Below, one piece after another: positions 47,953 through 57,351 of a stretch of DNA of 64,000 bases. The number at the start of each line of letters is the position of its first letter. Position 1 is the first letter of the stretch. The position numbers were made by a program, and so were the translations under genes. This DNA comes from Rhizobium sp. J15 (GTDB taxonomy: Bacteria > Pseudomonadota > Alphaproteobacteria > Rhizobiales > Rhizobiaceae). Under the pieces are notes generated by a model that made no database searches, was not told the origin of the DNA, and was given only the letters and a program-made list of their open reading frames with translations. Where the stretch lies: NCBI RefSeq assembly GCF_002531825.1, contig NZ_NWSX01000011.1, forward strand, positions 100,175 to 164,174, in the 5' to 3' direction.

Positions 47953-49035
47953 CTATCGCCGCCGGAACTTGTTGGCCGCATCGATCGCCGCCTTCTGCTG
48001 ACTGTCCTCAATGCCGAGATAGAAATCCTCGAGCGAAGGATCGGCGAGCCCGGCGCGGCGCGACAGCACGTACCATTTCGCCGCCTCGATCGGATTGGGC
48101 GGCGTGCCGATGGCGTTGATATAGAGATGGGCAAGCTTGTTCTGCGCGACGACGTTGCCGCCATTGGCGGCCAGCTTCAGCCATTCGAAGCCTTTGACGT
48201 AGTCCTTCGGACCGCCGACGCCGTTGACGAGCCAGATGCCGAGATCGAGCTGGGCCGTGTCGAAGCCGGCGCGCGCTGCGCGCACCATCCACTCGCGGGC
48301 CAGCCGCTTCTTTTCCTCCGGCAGGTCCTTGAGCGTCGCATAGATCTGCGCCACCGCATATTGCGAATCGGCAATGCCCTGCTCGGCCGATTTCTCATAA
48401 AAGGGCAGCGCGAGCCTCAGCCCTTTCTCGCCGGGATTGTCGGCGACGACAATCTGCGCCCAGTTGAATTCCGCCGACGGATTGCCGGCCTCGGCGGCCT
48501 TGTGCATGTACTCGTCGGCTTTGGCCTTGTCGCGGTGTACGCCCTGGCCTTCCATCAGCATCAGCGCGTATTTGAACATGGCCGCCGCATCGCCGCCTTC
48601 GGCCGCCTTGCCGTACCAGAAGGCGGCATTCTTCACGTCCTTCTTGACGCCCAGCCCCTGCGACAGGATTTCGCCGATCAGCGTCTGCGCCGCCGGATCG
48701 CCGAGCTGGGCGCGCGGCAGCGCCTTGTCCATTGCCGTCAGGTAGTAACCACGCTGATAGGCGCCGTAAGCCTCGTCGATCGGCCCTTTGTAATCCTTCT
48801 CCGGCGGCAGGTCGGGCAGCTTCGCGCCCATGCGGTCGAACACGCCGACGCCATCGGAAGGCTTTACATCCTCGCCGTTGAGCCGGTCGGTGCGGAAGGT
48901 CGAAGCCGGCGCCGTGCCCGGCTGGCTGATGACGCTGTCGGGCGCCTGCGCCAGCGCAATATCCGGCCCGGCCGCAGCGAGAGCGGCCATGCTGGCAAGG
49001 AAATATTTCAAAAGGCGGGCGGGCGGGATCGGCAT
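47953..49035 (-). CDS. Sel1-repeat (TPR-like) periplasmic protein
   Basis: 360 residues from the ATG at 49035, with a signal peptide (about 1-29, ALAQA). At least five SLR units follow (AAFWYGKAAEGGDAAAMFKYALML, ADEYMHKAAEAGNPSAEFNWA, ALPFYEKSAEQGIADSQYAVA, ...REWMVRAARAGFDTAQLDLGIWL, GFEWLKLAANGGNVVAQNKLA). SLR proteins are adaptor scaffolds in the envelope. The ThiE-like gene ends 10 bases upstream; the two form one unit. Confidence 0.88.
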   Translation of the reverse strand: MPIPPARLLKYFLASMAALAAAGPDIALAQAPDSVISQPGTAPASTFRTDRLNGEDVKPSDGVGVFDRMGAKLPDLPPEKDYKGPIDEAYGAYQRGYYLTAMDKALPRAQLGDPAAQTLIGEILSQGLGVKKDVKNAAFWYGKAAEGGDAAAMFKYALMLMEGQGVHRDKAKADEYMHKAAEAGNPSAEFNWAQIVVADNPGEKGLRLALPFYEKSAEQGIADSQYAVAQIYATLKDLPEEKKRLAREWMVRAARAGFDTAQLDLGIWLVNGVGGPKDYVKGFEWLKLAANGGNVVAQNKLAHLYINAIGTPPNPIEAAKWYVLSRRAGLADPSLEDFYLGIEDSQQKAAIDAANKFRRR

Positions 49036-49045
49036 GAGCGCGATT

Positions 49046-49699
49046 TCAATCCTCAAACCGTGGCGCTTTTTCGTCAAGAAGAGCGTTGATCTCGGCGACG
49101 ATCGACGGCGCCCGCCCGGCTTCGGCGAAGACCGCCAGCCGCAGCGCCACGAACTCCGCGCCGGTCTCGGCAACCGCGAGCGCCGAGGCGGGATCGGTAC
49201 CGCCCATGACGATGCAGGGAATCTCGATCATCGATGCCCACCATTCGCCGAGCGCAAGATTTTTCGGATGCGCCTCCGGCTTGATATCGCCGTCGAGCTT
49301 GCCGAAGAAGATATAGTCCGGCCTGACCTCGCCGACTTCGAGCGCCGTATGCCGGTCGCTCGCATTGCCGCCGCCGACGATCAGCTTCGGCGCATGTTTG
49401 TCGATCGCTTCCGAAAGCGCCTCCGCATTGGCGGAAAGGTGCAGGCCGTCCGCCTTTGCCCGTCCCGCCACGCGGCTGTCGCCGGCAATCAGCGCCGCGG
49501 CGCCGGCATCCTGAATGACGGGCACCAGCTTTTCGGCATGTTTCTGAAAGGTGCCGTCGTCCAGTCCGTATTGCGGCACGATCACCGAGGCGACGTCGCC
49601 GCCCTTCAGCGCGTCGGCGACGATCTTTGCCTGCTCATCGGCATCGGCAATGTCGGGCACAATGAGCACAAGGCGGCAGCGATTTTCCGGTTCGGTCAT
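49046..49699 (-). CDS. ThiE-like TIM-barrel protein, motifs altered
   Basis: 217 residues with the thiamine-phosphate synthase fold and a clear barrel pattern (LVLIVPDIAD at the start, VMGGTDPASALAVAETGAEFVAL at the end). The GxHxGQxD motif of true ThiE is replaced by DGLHLSANAEA, and the GPxFxTxTK phosphate loop by FFGKLDGDIKPEAHP. It may therefore not make thiamine phosphate. It pairs with the SLR gene and not with other thi genes. Confidence 0.75.
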   Translation of the reverse strand: MTEPENRCRLVLIVPDIADADEQAKIVADALKGGDVASVIVPQYGLDDGTFQKHAEKLVPVIQDAGAAALIAGDSRVAGRAKADGLHLSANAEALSEAIDKHAPKLIVGGGNASDRHTALEVGEVRPDYIFFGKLDGDIKPEAHPKNLALGEWWASMIEIPCIVMGGTDPASALAVAETGAEFVALRLAVFAEAGRAPSIVAEINALLDEKAPRFED

Positions 49700-49806
49700 G
49701 AGGTCTTTCCGTTTCCTGCGAATTCCCTTCCGAAATGGCGGAACCGCACTCGTTTTGTGTGAGTAGTTCCGTTAGAGGAGGCTTGCAAGAGGAGGACGCC
49801 GAAAGC

Positions 49807-50571
49807 ATGCCGCAGGATCTGTCATTCTACTACGCCGCCGTGCCCGCCGTTCTGCTGGTGGGCCTCGCAAAAGGCGGCATGGGCGACGCTTTGTCGCTGA
49901 TCGGCCTGCCCTTTCTGGCCCTCGTCGTCTCGCCGGTTGAGGCCGCGGCGATCCTGCTGCCGATCCTGGTCTTCATGGATATGATTTCGCTCGTCGTCTG
50001 GCGCAAACACGGCGACTGGACGACGCTGAAGATCATGCTGCCCGGCGCCATCTTCGGCATCGGCCTCGGCTGGGCGACATCGGCGCTCGTTCCGGGCAAT
50101 ATTCTGCGCATCGTCATCGGCGCGGTGACCATCCTCTTCTGCCTGCGCTATTTCTGGAACAATTTCGGCCCCGGCGCCGGCAGGGTGATCCCACCGCGCG
50201 GCCAGCGGCCGGTCGCCGCCGGCTTCTGGGGCGCGTTTTCAGGTTACGGCAGCTTCGTCGCCCATGCCGGCGGCGCGCCCTTCCAGATCTATGCCCTGCC
50301 GCTCAAGATGCAGCCGCGCGAATATACCGGCACCAGCGTACGCTTCTTCGCGATCCTCAACGCCATCAAGCTCGTCCCCTATTTCGCGCTCGGCCAGCTC
50401 GACACGCAGAATCTGGCGACCTCCGCGACGCTTCTGCCCTTCGCCCCGCTCGCCACCCTTGCCGGCGCCTGGTGCGTGCGGCGCATGAGGCCGGAGATTT
50501 TTTATCCCTTCATGTATGCGATGGCCCTGATCGCCGCCTTCCTGATCGTGCGCGAAGGTCTTGGCTGGTAA
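49807..50571 (+). CDS. TauE/SafE (TSUP) family membrane transporter
   Basis: 254 residues from the ATG at 49807 (GGAGG 11 bases upstream), about eight hydrophobic helices. It has the TSUP features GLAKGGMGDALSLIGLPFLALVV near the N terminus and GSFVAHAGGAPFQIYALPL in the middle. These carriers move sulfonates or organosulfur anions; the substrate here cannot be told. Confidence 0.9.
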   Translation: MPQDLSFYYAAVPAVLLVGLAKGGMGDALSLIGLPFLALVVSPVEAAAILLPILVFMDMISLVVWRKHGDWTTLKIMLPGAIFGIGLGWATSALVPGNILRIVIGAVTILFCLRYFWNNFGPGAGRVIPPRGQRPVAAGFWGAFSGYGSFVAHAGGAPFQIYALPLKMQPREYTGTSVRFFAILNAIKLVPYFALGQLDTQNLATSATLLPFAPLATLAGAWCVRRMRPEIFYPFMYAMALIAAFLIVREGLGW

Positions 50572-50641
50572 GGGCCGCGGCAGCACGCTGCAATGCACAA
50601 TTTCCTTGCTGGAACGGCTGGTTTGACGTAGCTTTCCCGGC

Positions 50642-50902
50642 ATGTCGAATACAGACCCTTTCTCTGCGATTGCCGATCCGAACCGGCGGTTTCTGCTGGA
50701 GGAATTGCGTCGTGCGCCGCGGACCGTCAATGAGCTCGCCGAAGGCCTGCCGATCAGCCGCCCGGCCGTGTCGCAGCACCTGAAGGCGCTCCTCGACAGC
50801 AACCTCGTCTCGGTGACGTCGGAAGGCACGAAGCGCATCTATACGGTCAACAACCGCGGCTTCGACAAGCTCAATTTATGGCTGGATCAGTTCTGGGCCT
50901 GA
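50642..50902 (+). CDS. Small ArsR-family regulator
   Basis: 86 residues, one winged helix (DPNRRFLLEELRRAPRTVNELAEGL, PISRPAVSQHLKALLDSNLVSVTSEG). No metal-binding Cys pairs. Short for the family (about 100). It stands alone after the TauE gene and before a 208-base gap. Target unknown. Confidence 0.85.
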   Translation: MSNTDPFSAIADPNRRFLLEELRRAPRTVNELAEGLPISRPAVSQHLKALLDSNLVSVTSEGTKRIYTVNNRGFDKLNLWLDQFWA

Positions 50903-51110
50903 TACGCACCCCGCAACCTGCGGGCATTATGCGAATCACATGAACCAGTTTGAGGCGTATCGCCCTCGCAAAAGCGCCAGCCGCAATGCCGCATGCATCG
51001 GGCTGGCGCAATTCTGGTGTCTAATCACCGGGTCTTGCAAAATTTTAGGCGGAATGGATGGATTTTACCTCTTCTAACGCAAGATGATCGCCCGGCGACC
51101 CTTGGGAAGA

Positions 51111-51284
51111 TTAATGGACGGATGACTTGAGACGCTGAATCTCGTCCTTGATGCGCAGCTTACGGCGCTTGCATTCGGCAATTTCGGTATCTGAGATAGA
51201 CGGAGATGTTCTGAGTGCGTGCAACTCCTCCTCAAGAGCTACATGCTTTTTCTGGAGTGATTCAAGATGAGCTTCAACTGTCAT
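51111..51284 (-). CDS. DUF465 (YdcH-type) protein, 57 residues
   Basis: ATG at 51284 with GGAAGGG before it; TAA at 51113-51111. The pattern is MTVEAHLESLQKKHVALEEELHALRTSPSISDTEIAECKRRKLRIKDEIQRL, an antiparallel helical hairpin of the DUF465/YdcH kind. A second DUF465 gene starts 227 bases away on the opposite strand. Function unknown. Too short for many gene callers, but clearly of the family. Confidence 0.8.
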   Translation of the reverse strand: MTVEAHLESLQKKHVALEEELHALRTSPSISDTEIAECKRRKLRIKDEIQRLKSSVH

Positions 51285-51511
51285 TTGACCCTTCCTTCCT
51301 CTTACCCTCCCCGACCATCGTCGTCGGGGATCAAGGTGTCAACGCGCGGACTGTGACATATTTTTGAAGGCTTGTCGAAGGCCAAAAGATGAAGAAGAGA
51401 TGGCAAATTCATGATCAACACTAACTAGCCGTTACCCGTATTTGGTGATAGGAGCTTGCGGAAATCATCGGCAGATCGGACAAGATCCGAGCGCGATAAC
51501 GGGGAATGCAT

Positions 51512-51715
51512 ATGGCCGATCAGGAACAGGCGGATATCAGGCTCATGGTGGCGCGTCTGCGTCAGGAGCACGAGGATTTCGACGCCGCGATCAACGCCAT
51601 GATAGAGACCGGATGCGATGCTCTGCGAATCCAGCGCATGAAAAAGAAGAAGCTCGTCATCAAGGACAAGCTGACCAAGCTGGAAGATCAGATCATCCCT
51701 GACATCATCGCTTGA
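51512..51715 (+). CDS. DUF465 (YdcH-type) protein, 67 residues
   Basis: From the ATG at 51512 (GGGG 7 bases upstream; another ATG at 51506 is in frame). The helical hairpin is [48 protein letters not shown], with the KKKKLVIKD turn that parallels KRRKLRIKD of the neighbour. purE begins 17 bases on, so it may lead a purEK unit. Function unknown. Confidence 0.85.
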   Translation: MADQEQADIRLMVARLRQEHEDFDAAINAMIETGCDALRIQRMKKKKLVIKDKLTKLEDQIIPDIIA

Positions 51716-51732
51716 GAGGAATAGCTGCAACG

Positions 51733-52227
51733 ATGACAGACAGACCGCCCGTCGCCATTATCATGGGCAGCCAGTCCGATTGGGAGACCATGAAAAACGC
51801 CGCCGACACGCTGGAGGCGCTTGAGATCCCTTATGATGCGCGCATCATCTCGGCGCACCGCACGCCCGATCGGCTTTTCAATTTCGCCAAGGGGGCGCGT
51901 GCGGAAGGCTTCAAGGTCATCATCGCCGGCGCCGGCGGCGCAGCCCATTTGCCGGGCATGGCCGCATCGATGACGCCGCTGCCGGTCTTCGGCGTGCCGG
52001 TCCAGTCGAAAACCATGTCCGGGCAGGACAGCCTTCTTTCCATCGTGCAGATGCCGGCCGGCATTCCCGTCGGAACGCTTGCCATCGGCAGGGCGGGCGC
52101 GGTCAACGCCGCTCTTCTCGCCGCTGCCGTGCTGGCTCTTTCCGACGAGGAGATCGCCGAGCGGCTCGACGAATGGCGCGAACGCCAGAGTGCGGCGGTC
52201 GCCGAATACCCGATGGACGACCAATGA
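51733..52227 (+). CDS. purE: N5-carboxyaminoimidazole ribonucleotide mutase (PurE)
   Basis: 164 residues from the ATG at 51733. Class I PurE motifs: [12 protein letters not shown], the AHRTPDRL loop, [11 protein letters not shown] and [14 protein letters not shown]. It moves the carboxyl of N5-CAIR to C4 in purine synthesis. The stop overlaps purK by 4 bases (ATGA). Confidence 0.97.
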   Translation: MTDRPPVAIIMGSQSDWETMKNAADTLEALEIPYDARIISAHRTPDRLFNFAKGARAEGFKVIIAGAGGAAHLPGMAASMTPLPVFGVPVQSKTMSGQDSLLSIVQMPAGIPVGTLAIGRAGAVNAALLAAAVLALSDEEIAERLDEWRERQSAAVAEYPMDDQ

Positions 52228-53300
52228 CGGCACGAACGATCGGCATCATCGGTGGCGGCCAGCTCGGCCGCATGCTGGCTATCGCCGCCGCCAGGCTGAA
52301 TTTCCGCACGATCATCCTCGAGCCGCAGGCCGACTGCCCCGCCGCCCAGCTCGCCAACCGGCAGATCGTCGCCGCCTATGACGATCCGGCAGCGCTTGCC
52401 GAACTTTCGGCCGCCTGCGATGTCGTCACCTACGAATTCGAGAACGTGCCCGTCGCGGCTGCCGAAGCGCTCTCGGCGAACATTCCCGTCTATCCGCCCG
52501 CAAAGGCGCTGGAAGCGGCCCAGGACCGCCTCGTCGAAAAACGCTTCCTCAACGGCTGCGGCATATCGACCGCCCGCTTCCATGCGATCGACAGCCAGGC
52601 CGATCTCGAAGCCGCGCTGAAGGATTTCGGCGGCCAGGGCGTGCTGAAGACCCGCCGTCTCGGCTATGACGGCAAAGGCCAGAAGGTTTTCCGCTCAGGC
52701 GCCGACAGTCCCGACGGCGCCTATGCCGCCCTCGGCGCCGTCCCTCTCATCCTCGAAAGCTTCGTCGCCTTCGAGCGCGAGGTCTCGATCATCGCCGCGC
52801 GCGCTGCGGATGGGACCGTCGCCTGCTTCGATCCTGCCGAGAACGTGCATCGCAACGGCATCCTCCATACGTCGACGGTTCCGGCCGCGATCTTGCCATC
52901 GACGGCGGACGCCGCCCGCCAGGCGGCGGAAAAGGTCCTGGCCGCATTGAACTATGTCGGCGTCATCGGCATCGAATTCTTCGTGCTCGCCGACGGCACC
53001 CTGATCGCCAACGAGATGGCCCCGCGCGTCCACAATTCCGGCCACTGGACGGAGGCCGCCTGCGTCGTCAGCCAGTTCGAGCAGCATATCCGCGCCGTCG
53101 CCGGCCTGCCGCTCGGCAATGCCGACCGCCATTCCGACTGCGTCATGCAGAACCTGATCGGCGACGATATCCTTGCCGTTCCCGACTGGCTGCAGCGCCC
53201 TGATACGCTGGTTCATCTCTACGGCAAGACGGAGTGGCGCGCCGGCCGCAAGATGGGCCACGTCACGACATTGCAGCGGAAATCGCCGGTTTCCGGCTGA
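52224..53300 (+). CDS. purK: N5-carboxyaminoimidazole ribonucleotide synthase (PurK)
   Basis: 358 residues from the ATG at 52224, overlapping purE. ATP-grasp fold: [17 protein letters not shown] at the start, [32 protein letters not shown], and [17 protein letters not shown] near the end. It makes N5-CAIR from AIR, bicarbonate and ATP, giving PurE its substrate. A longer frame from 52173 overlaps purE and is rejected. Confidence 0.97.
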   Translation: MTARTIGIIGGGQLGRMLAIAAARLNFRTIILEPQADCPAAQLANRQIVAAYDDPAALAELSAACDVVTYEFENVPVAAAEALSANIPVYPPAKALEAAQDRLVEKRFLNGCGISTARFHAIDSQADLEAALKDFGGQGVLKTRRLGYDGKGQKVFRSGADSPDGAYAALGAVPLILESFVAFEREVSIIAARAADGTVACFDPAENVHRNGILHTSTVPAAILPSTADAARQAAEKVLAALNYVGVIGIEFFVLADGTLIANEMAPRVHNSGHWTEAACVVSQFEQHIRAVAGLPLGNADRHSDCVMQNLIGDDILAVPDWLQRPDTLVHLYGKTEWRAGRKMGHVTTLQRKSPVSG

Positions 53301-53340
53301 GAAAACGCCTGCGAACCCCGGGAAAAACACCGTCACGCGG

Positions 53341-53369
53341 TTGACATGGTGGAGGTGACGGGGTATCTG
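53341..53369 (+). promoter_or_regulatory. Consensus sigma70 promoter upstream of rpmJ
   Basis: TTGACA at 53341-53346 (perfect -35), a 17-base spacer, TATCTG at 53364-53369. Transcription would start near 53376. It is the best promoter seen in the window. Confidence 0.7.
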
Positions 53370-53384
53370 CTCCCCCACCTAAAG

Positions 53385-53408
53385 AGCGCGCCCTGACGGC
53401 GCGCTTTT
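53385..53408 (+). terminator. Terminator-like hairpin in the rpmJ leader
   Basis: AGCGCGCC (53385-53392) with GGCGCGCT (53398-53405), then TTTTC. It can end the purEK transcript. It also falls about 10-30 bases after the start of the rpmJ promoter transcript. Confidence 0.7.
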
Positions 53409-53441
53409 CATTGTTAAAGATCAACATCGCGGATCACAAAA

Positions 53442-53567
53442 ATGAAGATCAAGAATTCGCTCAAGTCGCTCAAGGCGCGTCACCGTGACAACCGTCTGGT
53501 TCGCCGCAAGGGCCGCATCTACATCATCAACAAGCTGAACCCGCGTTACAAGGCTCGTCAGGGCTGA
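53442..53567 (+). CDS. rpmJ: 50S ribosomal protein L36
   Basis: 41 residues: [16 protein letters not shown], then [21 protein letters not shown]. It is the zinc-free type with no cysteines, as usual for rhizobia. L36 is the smallest protein of the large ribosomal subunit. It stands as a single gene with its own promoter. Too short for a 60-residue gene cutoff. Confidence 0.95.
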   Translation: MKIKNSLKSLKARHRDNRLVRRKGRIYIINKLNPRYKARQG

Positions 53568-53678
53568 TTTCGCGCGTCCGGATCGCCTTGCCGCGCAAAT
53601 CGCGCCTGCAACTCCATCCGGTGGATCGCTACGGTGATCACGTCAAATTTGTTTGATCTTCGGCGTTGGCGGGCTAAT

Positions 53679-54293
53679 ATGTCCGCCATGCGCTTTTTTG
53701 CTTTGACATCAGCGGCGCTGCCGCTCGCCTTCGTCCTGCTTACCTCAGCCGTTCCGGCCGCAGCCGCGGAAAAGGAGGTCATCGTCGAGCAGACGAATGT
53801 CAACAGCACGCCGAAACAACGCCTCGACCAGCTCTTCAGCCAGCTGAAACGCGAACGCGATCCTGAAAAGGCGAGCGGCATCGCCAACGAAATCCGTCTG
53901 GAATGGAACGATTCCGGCAGCGCCACCATCAATCTGCTGATGCAGTGGGCCGACAAGGCGATCGAGGAAAAGCGAAATCCCGCCGCCCTCGACTTTCTCG
54001 ACGAGGCGATTGCGCTGAAGCCCGATTATGCCGAGAGCTGGAACCGCCGCGCCACGCTGAATTTCGTCATGGGCAATTACCGCAAGTCGATGTCCGACAT
54101 CGAGCGGGTGCTGGATCTCGAGCCTCGCCATTTCGGAGCCCTCTCCGGCCTCGCCGCGATCCTCGGCAACGCGGGCAACGACCAGCTGGCGCTCAAGGCC
54201 TGGCAGCAGTTCCTCAATGTCTATCCCGCCGATCGCACGGCGCAGGAACAGGTCAACATGCTGTCGGAAAAACTTGCCGGCAATCGCACCTGA
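53679..54293 (+). CDS. TPR-repeat periplasmic protein
   Basis: 204 residues from the ATG at 53679 (or 53688), with a signal peptide to about residue 29 (VPAAAA). Three or more TPR units follow (NLLMQWADKAIEEKRNPAALDFLDEAIALKPDYAESWNRRATLNFVMGNYRKSMSDIERVLDLEPRHFGALSGLAAIL). It is a protein-protein scaffold, probably in the periplasm. The alpha/beta hydrolase follows by 22 bases. Confidence 0.85.
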   Translation: MSAMRFFALTSAALPLAFVLLTSAVPAAAAEKEVIVEQTNVNSTPKQRLDQLFSQLKRERDPEKASGIANEIRLEWNDSGSATINLLMQWADKAIEEKRNPAALDFLDEAIALKPDYAESWNRRATLNFVMGNYRKSMSDIERVLDLEPRHFGALSGLAAILGNAGNDQLALKAWQQFLNVYPADRTAQEQVNMLSEKLAGNRT

Positions 54294-54315
54294 TTCCGGA
54301 TCGTCCGTTAAGATC

Positions 54316-55371
54316 ATGTTTGCAGAAGTTTCCGCTCTTCTTGCCCCTCTCGCCGCCGCCATCGGTTATTCCTCCTATAAGGCACGGCAATTCGAACAGG
54401 CCTGTCCCAACATCGGCGAACTGACGGATGTCGGCGGCTACCGCATGAATGCGGTGCACGTCCCGCGTCCCGAACATGCGGATCTGCCCGCGCTCGTCTT
54501 CATTCACGGGGCGAGCGGCAATCTGCTCGATCAGATGGTCGCCTTCCGCGCAGCGCTCGAAGGCCGGGCGGAAATGCTCTTCGTCGATCGTCCTGGCCAC
54601 GGTTATTCCGAACGCGGCGGTGCTGATAACGCCATCCCCTCCGGCCAGGCCGATGCGATCGCGCAGTTGATGGAGAAGCGCGGCATCGAGAAGGCGATCA
54701 TCGTCGGCCATTCCTTCGGCGGCGCGATTGCCGCCGCCTTCGGCGTGCGCCATCCCGACAAGACGGCCGGCCTGCTCTTTCTGGCGCCTGCCACCCATCC
54801 CTGGCCGGGCGGCATCGACTGGTATTATCACGTTGCGACGGCGCCGGTCGTCGGCTGGCTCTTCAATCATGCGATCGTCGTGCCGCTTGGGCTGAGCCGG
54901 CTGGAGCGCGGCACGTTGAATGTCTTCCGTCCCAATTCGCGCCCGGCCGATTACATCGAGAAGACCGGTCCCTCGCTGGTTCTGCGGCCGCGGACCTTCC
55001 ACAGCAATGCCACCGACTTCAAAAGGCTGCTCGCCTACGTGAAGGAGCAGTCGCCGCTCTATTCCAGGATCGCCGCGCCGACCGTCATCATAACGGGCGA
55101 CAAGGATGAGATCGTCTGGGAGCATCTGCATTCGCGCGGCCTTGCCCGCGATATAGCGGGCTCCGAACTCGTCACCGTGCGCGGCGTCGGCCACAAGCCG
55201 GATTACCTCGCCACCGATGTCGCCATCGCCGCCATGGAAAAGATCGCCGGCGAGCCGCGCGACCTGCAAGCCGCCGCCCGAAAGGCCGAGGAAAGGCTTG
55301 CCGCCGCATCACGCGAACAGACGCTCGGACCGGTGCCGTCGCTGATGCCGGGCGCCCTGAGCGGCGCCTGA
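54316..55371 (+). CDS. Alpha/beta hydrolase, membrane-anchored
   Basis: 351 residues. An N-terminal hydrophobic stretch (about 5-20, LLAPLAAAIGYSSY) anchors it. The hydrolase core has FIHGASGNLLDQ (oxyanion loop), DRPGHGYS, the nucleophile GHSFGG (about residue 136), and late Asp (GDKDEIV) and His (GVGHKPDYLA). The C-terminal 40 residues are an Ala/Arg helix and a short tail. The substrate is unknown. It probably shares a transcript with the TPR gene. Confidence 0.88.
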   Translation: MFAEVSALLAPLAAAIGYSSYKARQFEQACPNIGELTDVGGYRMNAVHVPRPEHADLPALVFIHGASGNLLDQMVAFRAALEGRAEMLFVDRPGHGYSERGGADNAIPSGQADAIAQLMEKRGIEKAIIVGHSFGGAIAAAFGVRHPDKTAGLLFLAPATHPWPGGIDWYYHVATAPVVGWLFNHAIVVPLGLSRLERGTLNVFRPNSRPADYIEKTGPSLVLRPRTFHSNATDFKRLLAYVKEQSPLYSRIAAPTVIITGDKDEIVWEHLHSRGLARDIAGSELVTVRGVGHKPDYLATDVAIAAMEKIAGEPRDLQAAARKAEERLAAASREQTLGPVPSLMPGALSGA

Positions 55372-55492
55372 CGCCGCCACTTCACCGCTGGCGGTAATTT
55401 CCCGGCCTGCGCGATAAAGGTGATGGCCTGCATTGCCGCGCGCCGCGGCAGCCCCATATGTTTTTCCGTCATTGTCCATAGGAGGGGAAATC

Positions 55493-57229
55493 ATGGGCCG
55501 CCTGCAGATCGGGACGATCTCCGTCATCACGGCATTCTCGCTGAGCCTGACCACGGCCTTCGCCGCGTCGCCGGCGCCTGTGGAAGCCGAGCACGGCATG
55601 GTCGTCACAGCCCAGCATCTGGCGACGGATGTCGGCGTCGAGGTGCTGAAAAACGGCGGAAACGCCGTCGATGCGGCGGTCGCCGTCGGCTACGCGCTGG
55701 CGGTCGTTTACCCCTCGGCGGGCAATCTCGGCGGCGGCGGCTTCATGACCATCCGGCTGAAGGACGGCACGAAGACCTTCCTCGATTTCCGCGAACGCGC
55801 GCCGCTTGCCGCGACGAAGACCATGTATCTCGATGAGAAGGGCGATATCGTGCCGCGCGCCAGCCTCGACGGTTATCTCGCCGTCGGCGTCCCCGGCTCC
55901 GTCATGGGCCTGGAGACCGCGCGCCAGAAATACGGCACCCGGCCGCGTCAGGACCTGATCGCACCGGCGCTCCGCTTCGCCAGGGAGGGCTTCACGCTGG
56001 AACAGGGCGACGCCGCCATTCTTGCCGCAAGCGCCAAGCGCCTTGCCAAGGATGAGACGGCGGCGAAGATTTTCCTGAAACCGGACGGCAAGCCTTTCGC
56101 ATCGGGCGAAAGACTGCAGCAGCCGGATCTCGCCGCCGTTCTGGCGGCCATCTCAGAAAAGGGGCCTGACGCCTTCTACAAGGCCGCGCCCGCCGAGGCG
56201 ATCGTCAAGGCGAGCCAGGAGAAGGGCGGCATCCTCGCCAAGCAGGATTTCGAGCAATATGCCGTGCGCGAACTGAAGCCGATCGAGTGCAATTACCGCG
56301 GCTACGACATCATCTCCTCTCCGCCGCCCTCCTCCGGCGGCGTCATCATCTGCGAGATCCTCAACGTTCTGGAGGGATACCCGCTCTCCTATCTCGGCTA
56401 TGCCTCGGCCGAAACGGTCCACGTCATGGTCGAAGCGATGCGCTATGCCTATGTCGACCGCAATGCGGCGCTCGGCGATCCCGATTTCGTCGAAAACCCG
56501 GTCGAAAAGCTGCTCGACAAGAGCTATGCCAAGGAAATCGCCGCGAAGATCGATCCCTACAAGGCCGGCACCTCGGCAAACCTGAAGCCGCTCGGCGGCA
56601 AGGAAAGCACCGAGACGACGCATTATTCGATCATCGACGACGAGGGCAACGCGGTTGCCGTCACCTATACGCTGAACGGCTCCTTCGGTGCTGCCGTCGT
56701 CGCGCCCGGCACCGGCGTGCTGCTCAACAACGAGATGGACGATTTCACCTCCAAGCCCGGCGTGCCCAATCTCTACGGCCTGGTGCAGGGCGAGGCCAAC
56801 GCGATCGCGCCGAAGAAGACGCCGCTCTCCTCGATGAGCCCGACGATCGTCACCCGCGACGGCAAGCCCTTCATGGTGATCGGCAGCCCCGGCGGTTCGC
56901 GCATCATCACCATCACGCTGGAGGCGATCCTCAACGTCGTCGATTTCGGCATGGATATCAGCCAGGCGGTCAATGCCCCGCGTTTCCACCACCAATGGCA
57001 GCCCGACAAGATCTATCTCGAGCCCTATGCGCTGTCGCCGGATACGGAAAAGACGCTCGCCGCGATGGGCTACAGCTTCGACGGCGGCAATGACGGCCCG
57101 GTCTGGGGCCAGGCCGCCGGCATTCTCGTCGGCGGCAAAAGCCTTGCCGCCATCGAAAAGGGTGGCGGCGCCCGCTACAATGGCGCCATGGATGCCCGCG
57201 CGGTGGAAGGCTCGGCGAGCGGCTATTGA
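55493..57229 (+). CDS. ggt: Gamma-glutamyltransferase
   Basis: 578 residues from the ATG at 55493 (AGGAGGGG upstream) with a signal peptide to about residue 24 (AFAA). The precursor is self-cut before the catalytic Thr T375 in TTHYSIIDDEGNAVAVTYTLN. PGSVMGLE, SPPPSSGGVI and MSPTIVTRDGKP...GSPGGSRII are typical. It breaks down glutathione and other gamma-glutamyl compounds in the periplasm. Confidence 0.95.
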   Translation: MGRLQIGTISVITAFSLSLTTAFAASPAPVEAEHGMVVTAQHLATDVGVEVLKNGGNAVDAAVAVGYALAVVYPSAGNLGGGGFMTIRLKDGTKTFLDFRERAPLAATKTMYLDEKGDIVPRASLDGYLAVGVPGSVMGLETARQKYGTRPRQDLIAPALRFAREGFTLEQGDAAILAASAKRLAKDETAAKIFLKPDGKPFASGERLQQPDLAAVLAAISEKGPDAFYKAAPAEAIVKASQEKGGILAKQDFEQYAVRELKPIECNYRGYDIISSPPPSSGGVIICEILNVLEGYPLSYLGYASAETVHVMVEAMRYAYVDRNAALGDPDFVENPVEKLLDKSYAKEIAAKIDPYKAGTSANLKPLGGKESTETTHYSIIDDEGNAVAVTYTLNGSFGAAVVAPGTGVLLNNEMDDFTSKPGVPNLYGLVQGEANAIAPKKTPLSSMSPTIVTRDGKPFMVIGSPGGSRIITITLEAILNVVDFGMDISQAVNAPRFHHQWQPDKIYLEPYALSPDTEKTLAAMGYSFDGGNDGPVWGQAAGILVGGKSLAAIEKGGGARYNGAMDARAVEGSASGY

Positions 57230-57351
57230 CGGCCGGAAAGGCGCAGGCGGCAACGTGGTGCTCATTCGTGTCACGGTGACAAAGTCGCCGTTCACAAACC
57301 GCTTGCCCGGCCCTATGCATGATCGAACGCTGCAAGCAGGACGATTCCCGA

